A stretch of DNA of 64,000 nt from Burkholderiales bacterium (GTDB lineage Bacteria > Pseudomonadota > Gammaproteobacteria > Burkholderiales > Burkholderiaceae_C): assembly GCA_016703325.1 (NCBI GenBank), contig JADJCH010000007.1, forward strand, positions 1 to 64,000. Reading direction: 5' to 3'. Made by a program: the position numbers and the translations under genes. Numbering within the stretch: the stretch's first letter is position 1; every line of letters begins with the position of its first letter. Below, one piece after another: positions 54,519-64,000 of this stretch. Below the pieces are notes generated by a model. The model saw nothing but the letters and a program-made list of their open reading frames with translations, made no database searches and was not told the origin of the DNA.

Positions 54519-56372
54519 TCAGAACCAGTCGTCCCGCATCGTGCGGCAGGTGTCGTCGCGCGAGGCGACCACCGCCAGCCAGGCGTCGATGCGCGGCAGC
54601 TCGTAGTGAAAGAAGTAGCGGCAGGCGGCCAGCTTGCCGCGCGCCAGGGCTTCGGCCTCGGGGCCACGCTGCTCTGCCAGCAGGCGCTGGGCGGCCAGGG
54701 CCACGTCCAACCAGGTCCAGGCCAGCACGGTGTGGCCGAAGGCCTGCAGGTAGGGCACCGCGTTGGCCAGCGCCTCCTCCGGCACGCTGGTGGCCCAGGC
54801 GGCCTGCGTGGCCGCGCCGACCCTGGACAGCGCCGACGCCAGCGCGCTGGCGTACCCGTGCAGCTCCGGCAGCGGCCCGGCCGGCACCGGCAGCGCCGCG
54901 TCGATCGTGCGCTGCATGCGTGCGGCCACCGCCTTCAGCCCTGCCCCGCCGTTCATCACCACCTTGCGGCCCAGCAGGTCCAGCGCCTGGATGCCGTGGC
55001 TGCCCTCGTGGATCATGTTCAGGCGGTTGTCGCGCCAGTACTGTTCCACCGGGTAGTCGCGGGTGTAGCCGTAGCCACCGTGAATCTGGATGGCCAGGCT
55101 GTTGGCCTCCAGGCAGAACTCGCTGGGCCAGCTCTTGGCCACCGGGGTCAGCACCTCCAGCAGCAGCCTGGCTTCTGCCGCGGTGGCTGCGTCGCCGGTG
55201 TGCTGCTCGTCCACCAGCCTGGCGCAGTACAGCAGCAGCGCCAGCGCGCCCTCGCTGGTGCTCTTCTGCGCCAGCAGCATGCGCTTCACATCCGCGTGCT
55301 GAATGATCGGCACCTGCGGGCTGGCCGGGTCCTTTCCGGCCGGGCCCATCGGGCGCCCCTGCGGACGCTCCTTGGCGTAGGCCAGCGAGGCCTCGTAGCC
55401 CGCCATGCCCAGCATCGTCGCGGCCAGGCCGATCGCGATGCGGGCCTCGTTCATCATGTGGAACATGCCGGCCAGACCCTGGCCGGGCGCACCGACGCGG
55501 TAGCCGATCGCCCCCGCACGACCACCGGGCGTGAACCTGCCCTCGCCAAAGTTCAGCAGCGTGTTGGGCGTGCCGCGCCAGCCGCACTTGTGGTTCAGGC
55601 CGGCCAGCGCGACGTCGTTGCGCTCGCCGGTGAGGCGGCCATCGGCGTCCACCAGCCGCTTGGGCACGATGAAGAGCGAGATGCCGCGCGTGCCTGGCAC
55701 CAGCTTGCCGTCCGCACCGGGGATCTTGGCCAGCACCAGGTGGACGATGTTGCCGGTGAGTTCGTGCTCGCCGGCGGAGATCCACATCTTGTTGCCGCGC
55801 AGGCGGTAACGCGGGCCCAGCGGGTCGCCGTCGAAGTCCTCGCCGTCCGGCTCCGCCCGGGTCAGGATGTCCGACAGGCTGGAGCCCGCCTGCGGCTCGG
55901 ACAGGCACATCGTGCCGGCCCACTCGCCGCTGAACTCCCGGGTGGCGAAGACGCGTTGCTGCGCCTCGCTGCCGTGCGCCATCAGCAGGTTGGCGTTGCC
56001 GCTGGTGAGCATGCCGGCGACGATGCTCACCGAGGCCTTGCTCAGGAAGGCGTGCGCCGCCGACTCCACGGTGTAGGGCAGCTGCATGCCGCCCAGCTCG
56101 TAGTCCTGCGCGGCGGCCAGCAGGCCGGAGTCGGCCAGCGCCTTCCAGGCCTCGTGGGTGGCCTGCGGCAGGATCACCTTCTCGCCATCAAAGCGCGGCT
56201 CGTCGGTGTCCACCAGCCGGTTGAAGGGCGCGTACTTCTCGCGGGCGATGCGCTCGCAGGTGTCGAGCACCTGGCCCCAGGTCTCGCGGCTGTGGTCCGC
56301 AAACCGGGGCCGCGCGGTGAGCGCCTCGGCGTGCAGCCAGTCGTACAGCAGGAACTCGAGGGTGGCGCGCAT
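54519..56372 (-). CDS. Acyl-CoA dehydrogenase (FadE-like, 3-domain with C-terminal extension)
   Basis: A 617-residue flavoprotein. Family blocks are MCLSEPQAGSSLSDI (FAD and substrate loop), RGNKMWISAGEH, and EQYWRDNRLNMIHEGSHGIQALDL with the catalytic Glu. An extra C-terminal domain (about 480-617) is typical of long FadE-type enzymes of this family. It introduces the trans-2 double bond into acyl-CoA. The start MRATLEFLLYDWLHAEAL is the standard N-terminus. It lies just downstream of the poly-G palindrome in the cluster. Confidence 0.93.
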   Translation of the reverse strand: MRATLEFLLYDWLHAEALTARPRFADHSRETWGQVLDTCERIAREKYAPFNRLVDTDEPRFDGEKVILPQATHEAWKALADSGLLAAAQDYELGGMQLPYTVESAAHAFLSKASVSIVAGMLTSGNANLLMAHGSEAQQRVFATREFSGEWAGTMCLSEPQAGSSLSDILTRAEPDGEDFDGDPLGPRYRLRGNKMWISAGEHELTGNIVHLVLAKIPGADGKLVPGTRGISLFIVPKRLVDADGRLTGERNDVALAGLNHKCGWRGTPNTLLNFGEGRFTPGGRAGAIGYRVGAPGQGLAGMFHMMNEARIAIGLAATMLGMAGYEASLAYAKERPQGRPMGPAGKDPASPQVPIIQHADVKRMLLAQKSTSEGALALLLYCARLVDEQHTGDAATAAEARLLLEVLTPVAKSWPSEFCLEANSLAIQIHGGYGYTRDYPVEQYWRDNRLNMIHEGSHGIQALDLLGRKVVMNGGAGLKAVAARMQRTIDAALPVPAGPLPELHGYASALASALSRVGAATQAAWATSVPEEALANAVPYLQAFGHTVLAWTWLDVALAAQRLLAEQRGPEAEALARGKLAACRYFFHYELPRIDAWLAVVASRDDTCRTMRDDWF

Positions 56373-56397
56373 GGGGAGCGAGGCTGGGGCGATGGGT

Positions 56398-56455
56398 GGA
56401 TTCCCGCCTTTGGGGGGGGGGGGGGGGGGGGGGGGGGGGCGGGGGCGGGAATGAC
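56398..56455. repeat. Palindromic repeat with 28-G homopolymer loop
   Basis: A 9-bp perfect stem, ATTCCCGCC (56400-56408) with GGCGGGAAT (56444-56452), encloses 28 consecutive G residues (56412-56439) and a short C/G tail. The stem is a common intergenic repeat motif in Burkholderiales. The G run is far longer than expected and may vary in length or be an assembly feature. Confidence 0.85.
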
Positions 56456-56470
56456 GGCGGGAGCTGGAAC

Positions 56471-57646
<1,176 letters not shown>

Positions 57647-57679
57647 GTGTGTTCTCCTAACTCGGGTCGTGTCTCTGGG

Positions 57680-59773
57680 TCAGCTGAACGTGCGGCCTTC
57701 GGCGGCCAGCTTGGCCAGCAAGGGCGCGGGCTGCCAGAACGCAGCGTCGTCGAGCGGGTTCTTCGCAAAGCGGCGCATCGTCTGCACCACGTTGAACAGG
57801 CCTTGGGTGTCGGCGTAGCACATCGGGCCGCCGCGGTGCAGCGGGAAGCCGTAGCCGGTCAGGTAGACCATGTCGATGTCGCTGGCCTTGGAGGCGATGC
57901 CCTCCTCCAGCAGCTTGGCACCCTCGTTGACCAGCGAATAGATCAGTCGCTGCACGATTTCCTCGTCGCTGATCCTGCGCGGCGCAATGCCCAGCTCCTG
58001 GCGGTGCTGGGCAATCATCTCCTCGACCAGCTTGGAGGGGATCGCGTCGCGCTTGCCCGGCAGGTAGTCGTACCAGCCCGCGCCGGTCTTCTGGCCGTAG
58101 CGACCCAGCTCGCAGAGCAGGTCGGCCGTCTTGCTGTAACGCAGCTCCGGATTCTCGATGTAGCGACGCTTGCGGATGTACCAGCCGATGTCGTTGCCGG
58201 CCAGGTCGCCCATGCGGAAGGGTCCCATCGCGAAGCCGAACTTCTCGGCCGCGCGGTCGATCTGCGCCGGGGTGCAGCCCTCTTCCAGCAGGAAACCGGC
58301 CTGGCGGCTGTACTGCTCGATCATGCGGTTGCCGATGAAGCCGTCGCAAACGCCCGATACCACGCAGGTCTTCTTGATCTTCTTGCCCAGCGCCATCACC
58401 GTGGCCAACACGTCCTTGGCGGTGGCCGCACCGCGCACCACCTCCAGCAGCTTCATCACGTTGGCCGGACTGAAGAAGTGCATGCCGATCACGTCGGCCG
58501 GGCGCTTCGTGAAGGCGGCGATCTTGTTCAGGTCCAGCGTGGAGGTGTTGGAGGCCAGGATCGCACCGGGCTTCATCACCGCATCCAGCTGCTCGAACAC
58601 CGCCTTCTTGACGCCCAGGTCCTCGAACACCGCCTCGATCACCAGGTCGGCGCCACCGATCTCGGCGTAGCTCAGCGTCGTGCTCAGCAGCGCCATGCGC
58701 TCCTCGTACTTCTCCGGCTTGAGTTTGCCCTTCTTGACCTGCGCCTCGTAGTTCTTGCGGAGGGTGGCGACGCCGCGGTCCAGCGCCTCCTGCTTCATCT
58801 CCAGGATGACCACCGGAATGCCGGCGTTCAGGAAGTTCATGCTGATGCCGCCGCCCATCGTCCCTGCGCCGATCACAGCCACCTGGGCGATGTTGCGCTT
58901 GGGGGTGTCCTCCGGCACGTCGGCGATCTTGCTGGTGGCGCGCTCGGCGAAAAAGGCGTGGCGCAGCGCGCGGCTTTCCGGCGTGAACATCAGCGACATG
59001 AAGGTGCTGAGCTCGAAGGTCATGCCGGCCTCGAACTTCGACTTCACCGCCTGTTCGACGCAGTCCACACACTTGGCGGGCGCCGGGAAGTTCTTCGCCA
59101 CCGCGCGGGCGGTGTTGCGGGCGAACTGGAAGTAGCCGTCCGCCTCCGGATGACGCGCCGGCAGGTCCCGCACGCGCGGCAGCGGGCGCAGATCGGCCAC
59201 CTCGCGGGCGAAGGCCACCGCGCCCTCCAGCAGGTCGCCCTCGACGATCTTCTGGAACAGCTTCTGGCCGGGGATCATCGCCAGCATCTCGCTCTTGACC
59301 GGCTCGCCGCTGACGATCATGTTCAGCGCCGGCTCCACGCCGATGGCGCGCGGCAGGCGCTGCGTGCCGCCGGCACCGGGCACCAGGCCGATCTTGACTT
59401 CCGGCAGCGCCACATTGGCACCCGGCGCTGCAACCCGGTAGTGGCAGCCCAGCGCCAGCTCCAGGCCGCCGCCCATGCACACGCTGTGCACGGCGGCCAC
59501 CGTGGGCTTGCTGCAGGCCTCCAGCTGGGCGATCAGGCTCAGCAGGTTGGGCTCGGAGGTGGCCTTGGGCGAACCGAACTCCTTGATGTCCGCCCCACCC
59601 GAAAAGGCCTTGCCGGCCCCGGTGACCACGATGGCGCGGACGGCCGGGTCGTCTTCGGCCCGATTGACACCGGCGGCCAGCGCCACCCGGGTGGCGTAGC
59701 CCAGACCGTTGACCGGCGGGTTGTCGAGTGCGATGACGGCAACGTCGCCGCGCACTTCGTAGTGAGCTGTCAT
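57680..59773 (-). CDS. FadB/FadJ-like bifunctional enoyl-CoA hydratase / 3-hydroxyacyl-CoA dehydrogenase
   Basis: A 697-residue enzyme. The N-terminal crotonase domain (about 1-290) contains VCMGGGLELALGCHY (oxyanion hole) and GLVPGAGGTQRLPR. The C-terminal dehydrogenase begins near residue 295 with VAVIGAGTMGGGI, HFFSPANVMKLLEVVRG and GFIGNRM. The start MTAHYEVRG at 59773 fits; an upstream frame adds 28 poorly conserved residues. It hydrates the enoyl-CoA and oxidises the hydroxyl. It is first in the leftward beta-oxidation cluster. Confidence 0.94.
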   Translation of the reverse strand: MTAHYEVRGDVAVIALDNPPVNGLGYATRVALAAGVNRAEDDPAVRAIVVTGAGKAFSGGADIKEFGSPKATSEPNLLSLIAQLEACSKPTVAAVHSVCMGGGLELALGCHYRVAAPGANVALPEVKIGLVPGAGGTQRLPRAIGVEPALNMIVSGEPVKSEMLAMIPGQKLFQKIVEGDLLEGAVAFAREVADLRPLPRVRDLPARHPEADGYFQFARNTARAVAKNFPAPAKCVDCVEQAVKSKFEAGMTFELSTFMSLMFTPESRALRHAFFAERATSKIADVPEDTPKRNIAQVAVIGAGTMGGGISMNFLNAGIPVVILEMKQEALDRGVATLRKNYEAQVKKGKLKPEKYEERMALLSTTLSYAEIGGADLVIEAVFEDLGVKKAVFEQLDAVMKPGAILASNTSTLDLNKIAAFTKRPADVIGMHFFSPANVMKLLEVVRGAATAKDVLATVMALGKKIKKTCVVSGVCDGFIGNRMIEQYSRQAGFLLEEGCTPAQIDRAAEKFGFAMGPFRMGDLAGNDIGWYIRKRRYIENPELRYSKTADLLCELGRYGQKTGAGWYDYLPGKRDAIPSKLVEEMIAQHRQELGIAPRRISDEEIVQRLIYSLVNEGAKLLEEGIASKASDIDMVYLTGYGFPLHRGGPMCYADTQGLFNVVQTMRRFAKNPLDDAAFWQPAPLLAKLAAEGRTFS

Positions 59774-60057
59774 GCTGGGTCCTCTATTGGCGTTCTGGAC
59801 GTTCTGGGCAATCTGGACGTTCTGGCGTTCGGACAGGCCATCCACCGGCGTGGCCACCGGCCTGTGCTGCCTGCCCGGCCATCACCGCAGCGCAACCCTC
59901 GCGGGCCCAGCGGCTTGAACCGAGTGCGCAGTGTAGGGAGCCCACTGCGCGTTCCCTGTCAGGCAGGAGACATGACTCCTCGGTGACTTCCCGCAATGCC
60001 CGCGGGCCGCTGGCGCAGCCGCCGGCAGCTCCCCTGCCCCCCCGCCACGCACCTCGG
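59774..60057. other. Gap of 284 bp upstream of the FadB-like gene with a direct repeat
   Basis: TCTGGACGTTCTGG occurs at 59794-59807 and again at 59812-59825 (18-nt period), just before the FadB-like start. The rest shows no gene. The promoter of the lipid cluster should be in this gap, and the repeat could be part of it. Confidence 0.5.
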
Positions 60058-60669
60058 TCAGAGTGCGGCAGGCGGCGGCGCAACAGTGCCCGTCTGACCT
60101 GCCAGCCCCAGGGACTGGAGGATGGCATCGCGGCTCACCGCAAGGATTTCATCCGCCAGCGGTGAGTCATCCGGGCAGGCGCGGGACATCACGAGTGCGC
60201 CCACCGCGTGCGACAGCGCATCCAGGAGCCTGGCGCGCGTCTGCGCAGCATCGGCGGCATCCGGGCCACCGAGTGGCTGGCTCAGGACCGCCAGCAGCTG
60301 TTCGGCGCCATCCTCAAACGCCCTGCGGACCGACTCCGTCTGCCGCGCAGCATCCCCTCCCAGCGCAGCCATCGTGCAGCCGGTGGCACGACCATCCCGG
60401 TGCTCACGCGACAGGTAGTGGCGCACGAACGTCGCCGCATCCACACCGTCGGACATCGCCCGGGTCTGCGCGATGCCGCAGGCCGTCGCTTCGGCCATCA
60501 GGTCGGCCTTGGAGCCGAACTGTTTGTAGAAGCCGCCGTGGGTGAAGCCTGCCGCCGCCATCAGGTCGGCCACGCCCACCCCGTCGAAGCCGCGCTCGCG
60601 GAACAACTGCGAGGCCGTCTCGACGACGAGGGTTCGATTGGCTTGCGCCTGCGCCTTGGTGACTTTCAT
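60058..60669 (-). CDS. TetR/AcrR-family transcriptional repressor
   Basis: A 203-residue regulator with an N-terminal TetR helix-turn-helix (TKAQAQANRTLVVETASQLF, then RERGFDGVGVADLMAAAGFTHGGFYKQFG, residues 4-50) and a divergent effector domain. The start at 60669 (MKVTKAQAQ) is chosen. It is divergent from the reductase gene across a palindromic operator (60718-60735), and probably controls that gene and itself. Confidence 0.9.
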   Translation of the reverse strand: MKVTKAQAQANRTLVVETASQLFRERGFDGVGVADLMAAAGFTHGGFYKQFGSKADLMAEATACGIAQTRAMSDGVDAATFVRHYLSREHRDGRATGCTMAALGGDAARQTESVRRAFEDGAEQLLAVLSQPLGGPDAADAAQTRARLLDALSHAVGALVMSRACPDDSPLADEILAVSRDAILQSLGLAGQTGTVAPPPAAL

Positions 60670-60708
60670 CTCCGTCCGCCGTGAGTTGACTTGCTGGGTT
60701 GGGGTCAG

Positions 60709-60746
60709 ACTATACATTGATGACATTCATCATCAAAGTATTGACT
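60709..60746. promoter_or_regulatory. Divergent promoter/operator between the TetR regulator and the reductase
   Basis: The palindrome TGATGA-CATTCA-TCATCA (60718-60735) lies between a minus-strand -10-like TATAGT (60709-60714) and a plus-strand -35-like TTGACT (60741-60746). The arrangement fits a TetR operator that covers both promoters. Confidence 0.55.
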
Positions 60747-60845
60747 TTTAAGATGATGACCGCAATCATTGAACCATCCGAACTCGCCGCGTCTCGGCGG
60801 GCAGCCCCTCCTCCTTCCCCCCCTCCCCCGAAGCACGGTCACCCC

Positions 60846-61853
60846 ATGAAAGCACTCACCTTCCAACGCTATGGCAAGTCTCCCCAGATCGGGTTGGCCG
60901 AGGTCGCGCGCCCACAGTTGAAGCCCGATGAGCTGCTGGTGCAGGTGCACGCCGCGAGCGTCAACCCGATCGACAACATGATCCCGACCGGCATCTTCAA
61001 GGCCGTCGTCAAGTTCGAGCTGCCGGCCACGCTGGGCAGTGATCTGGCCGGCATCGTGGTGGAGGTCGGCCGCCGTGTGACGCGCTTCAAGCCGGGCGAC
61101 GCGATCTTCGCCAACATCTTCGACCAGGGCACCGGCTCGATCGCCGAGTTCGCGGTGGTGCCCGAGAGCGCTGCGGCGCTGAAGCCGACCCACCTCGACT
61201 TCGTGCAGGCGGCGTCGATCCCGATGGTCGGGCTGACCTCCTGGCAGGCGCTGAAAGAGCGTGCCGGCCTGCGCGCCGGGCAGAAGGTGTTCATCCCGGC
61301 CGGCTCCGGCGGCATCGGCACCTTCGCGATCCAGCTGGCCAAGTGGCTGGGCGCCACGGTGGGCACCACCACCAGCACCGGCAATGTGGAGCTGGTGCGC
61401 AGCCTGGGCGCCGACGAGGTGGTCGACTACAGGAAGCAAGAGTTCGAGACCGTGCTGCGCGGCTACGACGCAGCGCTGGGCACCGTGCGCGGCGACTCGA
61501 TCGAAAAGGCCATTGGCATCCTGAAGCCCGGCGGCCAGGTCGTCTCGCTGGTCGGGCCGCTGGACGTCGCCTTCGCCCGCGCACGCCGCGCCAACTTTGT
61601 CCTGACCGCCGTGTTTGCGCTGATGAGCCGCAAGATCCAGCGAATGGCGAAGAAGCAGAACGTCACCTACTCCTTCCTCTTTGCCCGCCCCGACGGCGCG
61701 CAGCTCGCCCAGATCGGCCAGCTCCTCGAAACCCAGCGCATCCGGCCGGTGATCGACAAGGTCTTCCCTTTCGAGCAGGCCCCGCAGGCCCTGGCCTACC
61801 TCGCCCAGGGGCGCGCCAGGGGCAAGGTCGTCGTGCAGATGCTGCCGAAGTGA
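60846..61853 (+). CDS. Zinc-free quinone-oxidoreductase-like MDR alcohol dehydrogenase
   Basis: A 335-residue medium-chain reductase. The N-terminal GroES-like fold begins MKALTFQRYGKSPQIGL, with VHAASVNPIDNMI and GSDLAGIVVEVG. The NADP motif IPAGSGGIGTFAIQLAKWLGA is near 160. No zinc-binding Cys set is seen. Substrate unknown; quinones or enones are likely. It is followed by an SDR 86 bp on and is probably controlled by the divergent TetR protein. Confidence 0.9.
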   Translation: MKALTFQRYGKSPQIGLAEVARPQLKPDELLVQVHAASVNPIDNMIPTGIFKAVVKFELPATLGSDLAGIVVEVGRRVTRFKPGDAIFANIFDQGTGSIAEFAVVPESAAALKPTHLDFVQAASIPMVGLTSWQALKERAGLRAGQKVFIPAGSGGIGTFAIQLAKWLGATVGTTTSTGNVELVRSLGADEVVDYRKQEFETVLRGYDAALGTVRGDSIEKAIGILKPGGQVVSLVGPLDVAFARARRANFVLTAVFALMSRKIQRMAKKQNVTYSFLFARPDGAQLAQIGQLLETQRIRPVIDKVFPFEQAPQALAYLAQGRARGKVVVQMLPK

Positions 61854-61939
61854 GGGGCTGCCGCCCTACCCGGCCTTCCTGCCCTGCCCCTTTCGGTCCC
61901 CTTCCCGCCCCAACTTCCCCAACCCACTTGGAGAACGCC

Positions 61940-62644
61940 ATGAAGATCGACAACGCCGTGGTCCTGGTCACCGGCGCCAACCGGGGCATCGGCCTCGCCT
62001 TTGTCCAGGAGCTGCTCGCCCGCGGTGCCAGCAAGGTCTACGCCGCCGCACGCGACCCCGCCACCCTCACCCTGCCTGGAGTTCACGCTCTGCGGCTGGA
62101 CGTCAACAACCCGGACGACGTGGCCGCCGCCGCAGCGCTGGCTACGGATGTGACGCTGGTGATCAACAACGCCGGCATCGCCCAGCCCGGCGGCATCCTC
62201 GACGCCGACAGCGAAGCGGTGGCGCGCCGCATCTTCGAGACCAATTTCTTCGGCATGCTGCGCATCAGCAAGGCCTTCGCGCCGATCCTCGCCAGCCAGG
62301 GTGGAGGCGCGCTCCTGAACGTCCTGTCGGTCGCCTCCTGGGTCAGCGGCGGTGGGCTGGCAGCCTATTCGGCCAGCAAATCCGCCGCGTGGTCACTCAC
62401 CAATGCGCTGCGCATCGAATTGGCCGCACAGAAGACGCAGGTCCTGGCGCTGCACATGGCCTACGTCGACACCGACCTCACCCGCGGTTTCGATGTCCCA
62501 AAGTCCAGCCCCGCAGCGATCGTGCAGCGCGCAATCGACGCACTCGAAGCGGGCCTCGACGAAGTGCTGGCCGACGAACTCACCGCACAGATCAAAGCCG
62601 GCCTGGTTGCGCCTCGGCCCAGCTACCTGCCGCAGCTGGCATGA
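61940..62644 (+). CDS. SDR-family oxidoreductase
   Basis: A 234-residue short-chain dehydrogenase. It shows TGANRGIGLAFVQELLARGA (about 11-30), NNAGIAQPGG near 77, Ser in VLSVASWVSG near 131, and catalytic YSASKSAAW near 148. The short C-terminus lacks a dimer-extension loop. The substrate is unknown. It lies after the MDR reductase, so both belong to the TetR-controlled unit. Confidence 0.9.
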   Translation: MKIDNAVVLVTGANRGIGLAFVQELLARGASKVYAAARDPATLTLPGVHALRLDVNNPDDVAAAAALATDVTLVINNAGIAQPGGILDADSEAVARRIFETNFFGMLRISKAFAPILASQGGGALLNVLSVASWVSGGGLAAYSASKSAAWSLTNALRIELAAQKTQVLALHMAYVDTDLTRGFDVPKSSPAAIVQRAIDALEAGLDEVLADELTAQIKAGLVAPRPSYLPQLA

Positions 62645-62822
62645 ACTTCCTGGCGGCCGTGCTGGGCAACCGGGATACCCGCCCGATCAAGCCGCAGGGA
62701 AAACCATTGCAGATCAGTCACTCGGGGAATCATTCTCCTGATTCGTCACCACCCTCAGCCAGGCTCACGCCATGAGCCACCTTGGCCGCAAGCTGACTCT
62801 CACAATCACTGGAGAGTCGGCC

Positions 62823-63640
62823 ATGGCGATGAATCGCATTCAGTTCCAGCGCTGGATGTCGTTGCCGCAGTTCTTCGCGCGCTATGGCAGCGAGGAGCAG
62901 TGTGAGTCGGCGCTGATGGACAGCACCAAGCTGCCGCTGCGCACCTGGTTCCTGGCGATCTTTCTGGTCAGCCAGGACAAGACCGGGCTGTCGTCGCTGG
63001 CGTTGATGCGTCACTTGGGCACCACCTATCGCACCGCCTGGCTGATCCATCAGAAGCTGATGGCTGCGATGGCGCGCTTCGACAGCGATATGCCTCTGCA
63101 CGGCACCGTGCAAGTCGATGACGCCTATCTGGGCGGCGAACGTCCCTGTACAGCTGGCCGCGGTTCGCCCAACAAGGTGCCCATCGTCGCGGCGGTGCAG
63201 ACCAACGAGGAGGGCCATCCACTGCGCGTCAAGCTCTCGCCCATGGCCACCTTCAGCAGACAAGCCATCGCCCAGTGGAGTGGGCCCGCAAGAACCTGCT
63301 GCCCGGCACCGACGTGCGCAGCGATGGGCTGGCCTGCTTTGCAGGAGTGATCGATGCCGACTGTGCCCGCTCGTACATCGTCGTGGGCTCGCGCAAACCG
63401 CGTGAGCTGCCCCAATTCAACTGGGTGAATACGGTGCTGGCCAATCTGAAGACCCTGATCAACGGCGGCTACAAGGGTTTCAAATTCGGCAAGTACGCCC
63501 GGCATTGCCTCGGCGCCTTCGCCTACCGCTTCAACGCTCGTTTCAACCTGCGCGAACTGCTCCACGACCTGCTCGGTGACACCGCGACCGTCTCGCCTAT
63601 GCCCGAGCGCCTCATTCGGGTAGGGGTGAGGTTCATGACT
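62823..63640 (+). pseudogene. IS1595-family (ISXO2-like) transposase remnant
   Basis: The frame starts MAMNRIQFQRWMSLPQFFARYG and later shows the DDE-type sequence TVQVDDAYLGGERP and KVPIVAAVQTNEEGHPL. Two defects are visible. The N-terminal zinc-ribbon segment of about 40 residues is missing, so EEQCESALM joins directly to DSTKLPLRTWF. A 5-bp tandem duplication, AGTGG at 63274-63283, shifts the frame, and the downstream part (RSDGLACFAGVIDADC, then KELPQF-like RELPQFNWVNTVLANLK) continues two bases on. The 3' limit is approximate. It cannot make a working transposase. Terminal inverted repeats were not located. Confidence 0.85.
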
Positions 63641-64000
63641 AGCTTCAAGCGCATTTCATCCTCATGGTCGCCGACCCCCGTGATCTGGTTCGATGGCCCA
63701 TCCGGCCCGTCAGTCACGGCACACCCCACCCTGAGGGTCCCTGCCTTGCTCTCCATCCTCGTGTCCCAGGCCAGCCGCCTGCTGCCTGCGCTGGCCAACC
63801 ATGCGGCGCTGCTGGCGCAACCCCCTCCAACTCACCGCCGCATCAGCTCAGGATCAAATCCGCCAACTCACCAGCGAATAGAGGCGGCTCCTGACCAGCG
63901 GTCACACACAGCAGCCTGCCGGCCGAGGAGTGGCAGGCCCTGGCGGGCCAACGTGCCAGCCTGCCGCCGTGGATGGCTGCGGCCATCGGCCGGGAGGCGC
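63641..64000. other. Unassigned DNA at the right edge
   Basis: No gene start or complete frame with family similarity is seen. A frame near the end (EEWQALAGQRASLPPWMAAAI, from about 63922) reads like coding sequence and may belong to a gene that runs out of the window. Upstream of it the same frame has a stop near 63892. Confidence 0.3.

Overview
The window is high-GC DNA with the gene content and layout of a motile betaproteobacterium of the order Burkholderiales. The evidence is CheZ, SMC, ArgA, the hom-thrC-moeA-moaD-moaE cluster, an H-NS variant with the Burkholderiales-type DNA-binding motif, and tRNA genes that encode CCA. The Sphaerotilus/Leptothrix/Ideonella neighbourhood is a guess; the genus cannot be fixed from sequence alone.

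Positions 1 to about 19,530 form an accessory island. From left to right it holds: a TIR-STAND signalling protein that runs off the left edge and is frameshifted; a patatin C-terminal remnant; a Fic AMP-transferase with a likely self-operator; a Gabija-like defence pair (OLD ATPase/TOPRIM nuclease plus UvrD-like helicase) followed by an unknown third gene; a fragment of an F-type conjugation system (traN, a small secreted protein, traF, traH, traG); and an IS110-family transposase. The island ends at two tRNA genes, Arg(UCU) and Pro(UGG). The OLD gene carries a 2-bp tandem duplication that breaks its frame.

From 19,530 to about 62,650 the content is mostly core. A fructose-type kinase is divergent from a three-gene sugar ABC importer (binding protein, permease, ATPase), followed by an RbsD/FucU protein and a ROK repressor, with candidate operators between the divergent genes. 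Next come cheZ, a small membrane protein, the helicase hrpA (carrying an in-frame palindromic repeat), a VOC protein, argA, yggX, a frameshifted H-NS-like gene, an NlpC/P60 hydrolase, moaA, smc, a Crp/Fnr regulator and an outer-membrane barrel-like protein. A leftward cluster alaA-like, hom, thrC, moeA, moaD, moaE joins amino-acid and molybdopterin synthesis. It is divergent from an MTH938-like gene, a peroxiredoxin and a PIN-PhoH ATPase.

Positions 51,100 to 59,770 hold a leftward fatty-acid oxidation cluster: a FadB-like bifunctional enzyme, thiolase, acyl-CoA dehydrogenase, two SDRs, a thioesterase and a CurA-like reductase. A palindrome with a loop of 28 consecutive G sits between the thiolase and the dehydrogenase. 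A TetR regulator is divergent from a quinone-oxidoreductase-like gene and an SDR. The right end contains a decayed IS1595-family transposase and unassigned DNA.

Five loci show frame breaks (TIR-STAND, patatin remnant, OLD nuclease, H-NS, IS1595). Those in homopolymer or short-repeat contexts could be real decay or base-calling errors; read-level checking would decide.
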